Shown here piece by piece: positions 3,296-6,266 of a stretch of 6,266 bases of DNA. The notes beneath the pieces were generated by a model. That model was not told where the DNA came from, ran no database searches, and saw only the letters and a list, made by a program, of their open reading frames with translations. Source of the DNA: Candidatus Poseidoniaceae archaeon (GTDB lineage Archaea; Thermoplasmatota; Poseidoniia; Poseidoniales; Poseidoniaceae); the NCBI GenBank assembly GCA_022452125.1, contig JAKURJ010000096.1:1-6266 (forward strand), given 5' to 3'. The position numbers and the translations under genes were made by a program. Each line of letters starts with the position of its first letter. Position 1 is the stretch's first letter.

Positions 3296-6266
3296 ATGAA
3301 ATCGTCATTTAGGGTCCCCTTGGCAATTTTTTTGACAATACTGATGATTAGCCACGTGGCTGCTGCTGCAACAAGCGTCTGGAATGGCCCTTCCGGCTTA
3401 GCAGGCACATCTAGAAATGTTGCAGATGCATTCGAAGTCCCTGGCAATGCCACTGTCATTGATGCTTGGCTGCATGTCGATGAAAGTGGATATTTGGAGG
3501 ACGGATACGGTGAAACCTGGACCGGTGAAGACGTTCCTGGTAACTTTACTTCTGGACAATTCACGAACACGATGGTAGGTAAGTTCGATGGAGCAATGTC
3601 GCTTTCTCCGGATAGTGCAGTGTCAAATATCGACACATTTTCTTCAGCCAGCCTACAACTTCCAAGCACTTGGACTCACTCAGGTTCAATCTGGGAAGCG
3701 GTTAATCCTTCGAGCATGAGTGGGTCGGTTACAGGGTCGACACGTACTCTCGCCCATGGATACGTTCCCGCAACTGCAGCAGATGGGGGAGTTGTAGCGG
3801 CAACTCTACCTGGCCAAGGCCTCCCAGTCAACACTGCAGGTAGACTAACTGCACCTCAATTCTCTGTTCCTTCACCAATTAATCACTTCAATTTGTCATT
3901 CTCACATTGGCATCATTTGGATGTCAATGACGGGGCTTGGGTTGAGTATAAATTAGACAATGGAGCTTGGACTTATCTTGAGCCATCTGGTGGTTATCCA
4001 TCCACAATATCTGCCAATGCTAGCGTTCCTAACGGAGCGAATGGAACCGGGTTTGGAGTATTTGGTGATGGAAATCACAGTGGTTGGACAACAGCATTGT
4101 TCAATCTCGACAACATTTCCGGAATTTCGACTGCAACAAACATGCAATTCAGATTCCAAGTTTGGACTGATAGCAGTAGCACACCGAGACCAGGATGGTT
4201 CTTGGATGAATTTTCTGTAACAAATGTCGGAAACTCAGTTGGATTGTGGCATCATGGATGTTACACCCAAACCTCGACTTCTTGTCTATACAGCAACAAT
4301 GCTGATGGTGCACTAGAAAGCCCGATTAACTTGTCATCTACAAACGCAGGCTCGAAGGTTCAAACAAGATTAGAATTCGATCTTGAAGGTTCATCATACG
4401 ACAATTTCTGTGTCGAATTGTCAACAAACAACGGGACTACTTGGACTGACATTTCTTCAACGAGCACTTCATCTACGTCATCATGTAGGTCTCGTGGTTC
4501 GATTCCAGGAAGCGGTTACACCTTACCTAACGGAACAACAGTATATGACGAATCAGGTGGATTTGTAGTTCTTGATTTTTCAATTCCCTCTTCGATGATA
4601 GGTGCAACGGGTGCCTCGAAAATTCGCTTTGTTGTAAACACCGATACTTCAGTTCAATATGGTTCGCCAAATGATGCAAGAGAAGGATTGACAGTTGATT
4701 GGTTCAAAGTGATTAATTCATCTGGCAATACAACCTACAGCAATCAACTTTCAAACGCAGCTTCTGCCGTAAGTTATGGGATCAATGGTGCAGCCAACGA
4801 TTGGTCATTCATACAAATAGGAACAGGCGGTCTAACTATCTCTGACAGCTTAGAGGACGCTCCGGCGTTACCTCCAGGTGGATGGAGTATCACGAACCAA
4901 GTTGGCCAAACTGGATGGCAATTTGGAGCAGTCTGTTCAAACTATACCGATGGACCTACATCTTTCCCGAGTGCAAGTCTAGGGTTCGCTACAAATTTGT
5001 GTGGCGATTATGATTCTAGTTCAGATAACTCATTGATTTCTCCAAGTTATTACGTTCCATTGGGAGCAAGTGCCAGATTTGTTTGGAAACACTGGATGTG
5101 TTCAGAAGACAGTTGGGATGGAGGTGCTCTGTATGTTTCAGTTAACGGTGGAGCATGGAATCAAGCCTACGTCAATTATGCTAATGGTTCGAACTGGTAT
5201 GACGGCTCGATCACTAACACATTTGGGTTTACCGGAACCGATGTTTGGGATGGACGTCAATATGTAGCTGCATCAGGCGGTTGGTCGTGTACGAGCACTG
5301 TAAACATTCCATGGCTAGATATGGAGTATGATGTTTCAAATCTCTCGGGTAACAATGTCTCTTTCAGATTCCGTCAGATGGCTGATTCAGCAGTTCAAGA
5401 ACCGGGTTGGTATGTTGATGATATTGGTCTTGAAGTCGACTGGTTTGAAACCGAAGGCTCTTGGATGTCACCCTTGGTCTCAACCCATGATTTAGGATAT
5501 GGTTTCATTGACGCTGACATCATTTTGCCAAACAATACATGGTATGGAGTAAATGTTCTAGATGCTTCTGGACAAGTAATCCAAGGTCATGAAAACAGGA
5601 CACTACCTTTGTCTTTAGCAAGTATCGATAGAGATGTTCATACAGGAATTTACATCGAGGTCATGATGGGTACTGTCGATGAATATTATACTCCACTAAT
5701 CAAGGAACTAACTGTAGGTGCGACACGATATTTCGGAGATGCAAACGGTTGGAATATCCCACCGTCTCTAGTCAGGCTATCTAATGGTACATGGGTCAAT
5801 AATGGAGGGTCCACGCAAATTGTGACCGGAGATTCAGGATTGTCATCACGTCCAATTTCATCTGCAATGATAACAGGTAACTTCTCTGGTGTAACCTCGT
5901 CACTAACTACTTCCGGCACTCAAAGTGTATCGACAAATATGGTGAACGGAGTTCTTGACTTAGGGGACATGAGAACTTATGTCACTCCTAGATTGACATT
6001 TGCTCCTGGAGCAATGGTAGAGTCATTAGCCTTCAGAGGTGCGTTCGCTCAACCAGCTCATGATGCATCGATCGATTTGGCTGATGATGGAGTTACCGAT
6101 TGGCAGTTTTCTTCATCTCCATCATATGGCTCGTATGGATGGCAAACAAGGATGGATGCATCCTCAGTTACGCATTCGATGAGTGTAAGTGGTAGTGGAA
6201 GGGTGTCCGTATTAGTTCCAAAGAACGCGAATATTCACACCTTATTGCTTGGAATCAATCCTTACG
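3296..6266 (+). CDS. Large secreted modular surface protein (N-terminal 990 residues, 3' end outside)
   Basis: The frame is open for 990 codons to the right edge. A signal peptide is clear: Lys2 and Arg6, a hydrophobic core (LAIFLTILMI), then HVAAAA-TSVWNG with cleavage near residue 24. The mature part is rich in Ser, Thr, Gly, Asn and Trp and has at least 20 N-X-S/T sequons, fitting an N-glycosylated exported archaeal protein. Two modules end in the MAM/jelly-roll signature PGWFLDEF (299-306) and PGWYVDDIGLEV (703-714). A third, between them, ends LTVDWFKV (465-472). The eight cysteines lie in the second and third modules (322, 330, 372, 397; 547, 569, 602, 665), probably as disulfides. Residues 717-990 are a different beta-rich region with DLADDGVTDWQF, a motif I associate with archaeal surface proteins. 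No protease or other catalytic motif is seen. Adhesion or glycan binding is a guess from the modules. An in-frame ATG at 3287 would add MWS and suits a leaderless start; 3296 is preferred for its typical Met-Lys signal start. Confidence 0.9.
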   Translation, partial: MKSSFRVPLAIFLTILMISHVAAAATSVWNGPSGLAGTSRNVADAFEVPGNATVIDAWLHVDESGYLEDGYGETWTGEDVPGNFTSGQFTNTMVGKFDGAMSLSPDSAVSNIDTFSSASLQLPSTWTHSGSIWEAVNPSSMSGSVTGSTRTLAHGYVPATAADGGVVAATLPGQGLPVNTAGRLTAPQFSVPSPINHFNLSFSHWHHLDVNDGAWVEYKLDNGAWTYLEPSGGYPSTISANASVPNGANGTGFGVFGDGNHSGWTTALFNLDNISGISTATNMQFRFQVWTDSSSTPRPGWFLDEFSVTNVGNSVGLWHHGCYTQTSTSCLYSNNADGALESPINLSSTNAGSKVQTRLEFDLEGSSYDNFCVELSTNNGTTWTDISSTSTSSTSSCRSRGSIPGSGYTLPNGTTVYDESGGFVVLDFSIPSSMIGATGASKIRFVVNTDTSVQYGSPNDAREGLTVDWFKVINSSGNTTYSNQLSNAASAVSYGINGAANDWSFIQIGTGGLTISDSLEDAPALPPGGWSITNQVGQTGWQFGAVCSNYTDGPTSFPSASLGFATNLCGDYDSSSDNSLISPSYYVPLGASARFVWKHWMCSEDSWDGGALYVSVNGGAWNQAYVNYANGSNWYDGSITNTFGFTGTDVWDGRQYVAASGGWSCTSTVNIPWLDMEYDVSNLSGNNVSFRFRQMADSAVQEPGWYVDDIGLEVDWFETEGSWMSPLVSTHDLGYGFIDADIILPNNTWYGVNVLDASGQVIQGHENRTLPLSLASIDRDVHTGIYIEVMMGTVDEYYTPLIKELTVGATRYFGDANGWNIPPSLVRLSNGTWVNNGGSTQIVTGDSGLSSRPISSAMITGNFSGVTSSLTTSGTQSVSTNMVNGVLDLGDMRTYVTPRLTFAPGAMVESLAFRGAFAQPAHDASIDLADDGVTDWQFSSSPSYGSYGWQTRMDASSVTHSMSVSGSGRVSVLVPKNANIHTLLLGINPY

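Noticed and set aside
2934..3308. A 124-codon minus-strand open frame across both tRNA genes.
   Set aside because: It covers two well-folded tRNA genes and the start of the surface-protein gene; such antisense-tRNA frames are a known source of false proteins.
3214..3669. A 151-codon minus-strand open frame.
   Set aside because: It is antisense to the signal peptide and first module of the surface protein and shows no recognisable domain.
5686..5919. A 77-codon minus-strand frame, and plus-strand frames at 3960-4220, 4383-4568 and 5070-5267.
   Set aside because: They lie inside the continuous 990-codon surface-protein frame and have no independent support.

Overview
The window looks like a piece of an archaeal chromosome, most likely a marine Thermoplasmatota of the Poseidoniales (Marine Group II) type. 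The sequence support is: a tRNA-Thr with U at the discriminator position, as in archaea; a tRNA-Ser without an encoded CCA; TATA-like boxes about 25-30 bases before several starts, with no Shine-Dalgarno site, which suggests leaderless mRNAs; and a large sequon-rich secreted protein. The lineage is inferred from gene style and was not tested by a search. Coding density is high, and no stretch over 300 bases lacks a gene.

Layout from left to right. Bases 1-272 (minus strand) hold the start of a small membrane-anchored protein that runs off the left edge. Its leader (about 273-381) contains a perfect 7-bp hairpin and a strong Shine-Dalgarno sequence. Bases 382-1674 (minus) encode a 430-residue multidomain protein with three Tudor/SH3-like barrels around a calmodulin-like EF-hand pair. 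An 81-base divergent promoter region separates it from a plus-strand four-helix membrane protein (1756-2508) whose topology and extracellular loop resemble claudin/PMP22 proteins. A DsrE/F-like protein (2556-2945, plus) follows and ends 5 bases from a convergent tRNA-Ser(GGA) (2951-3033, minus). A short intergenic region carries promoters for tRNA-Ser and for tRNA-Thr(GGT) (3137-3211, plus). From 3296 to the right edge runs the first 990 codons of a very large secreted, probably N-glycosylated surface protein built of jelly-roll/MAM-like modules.

There is no obvious single pathway. The most striking content is the eukaryote-like domain repertoire placed back to back: Tudor barrels plus an EF-hand pair in one cytosolic protein, divergently transcribed from a claudin-like membrane protein. 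Two perfect 7-bp inverted repeats with the same GTA loop (335-351 and 3269-3285) lie just before genes for membrane or surface proteins, and could be a shared operator or RNA element. No CRISPR, insertion sequence, integrase or attachment site is visible.
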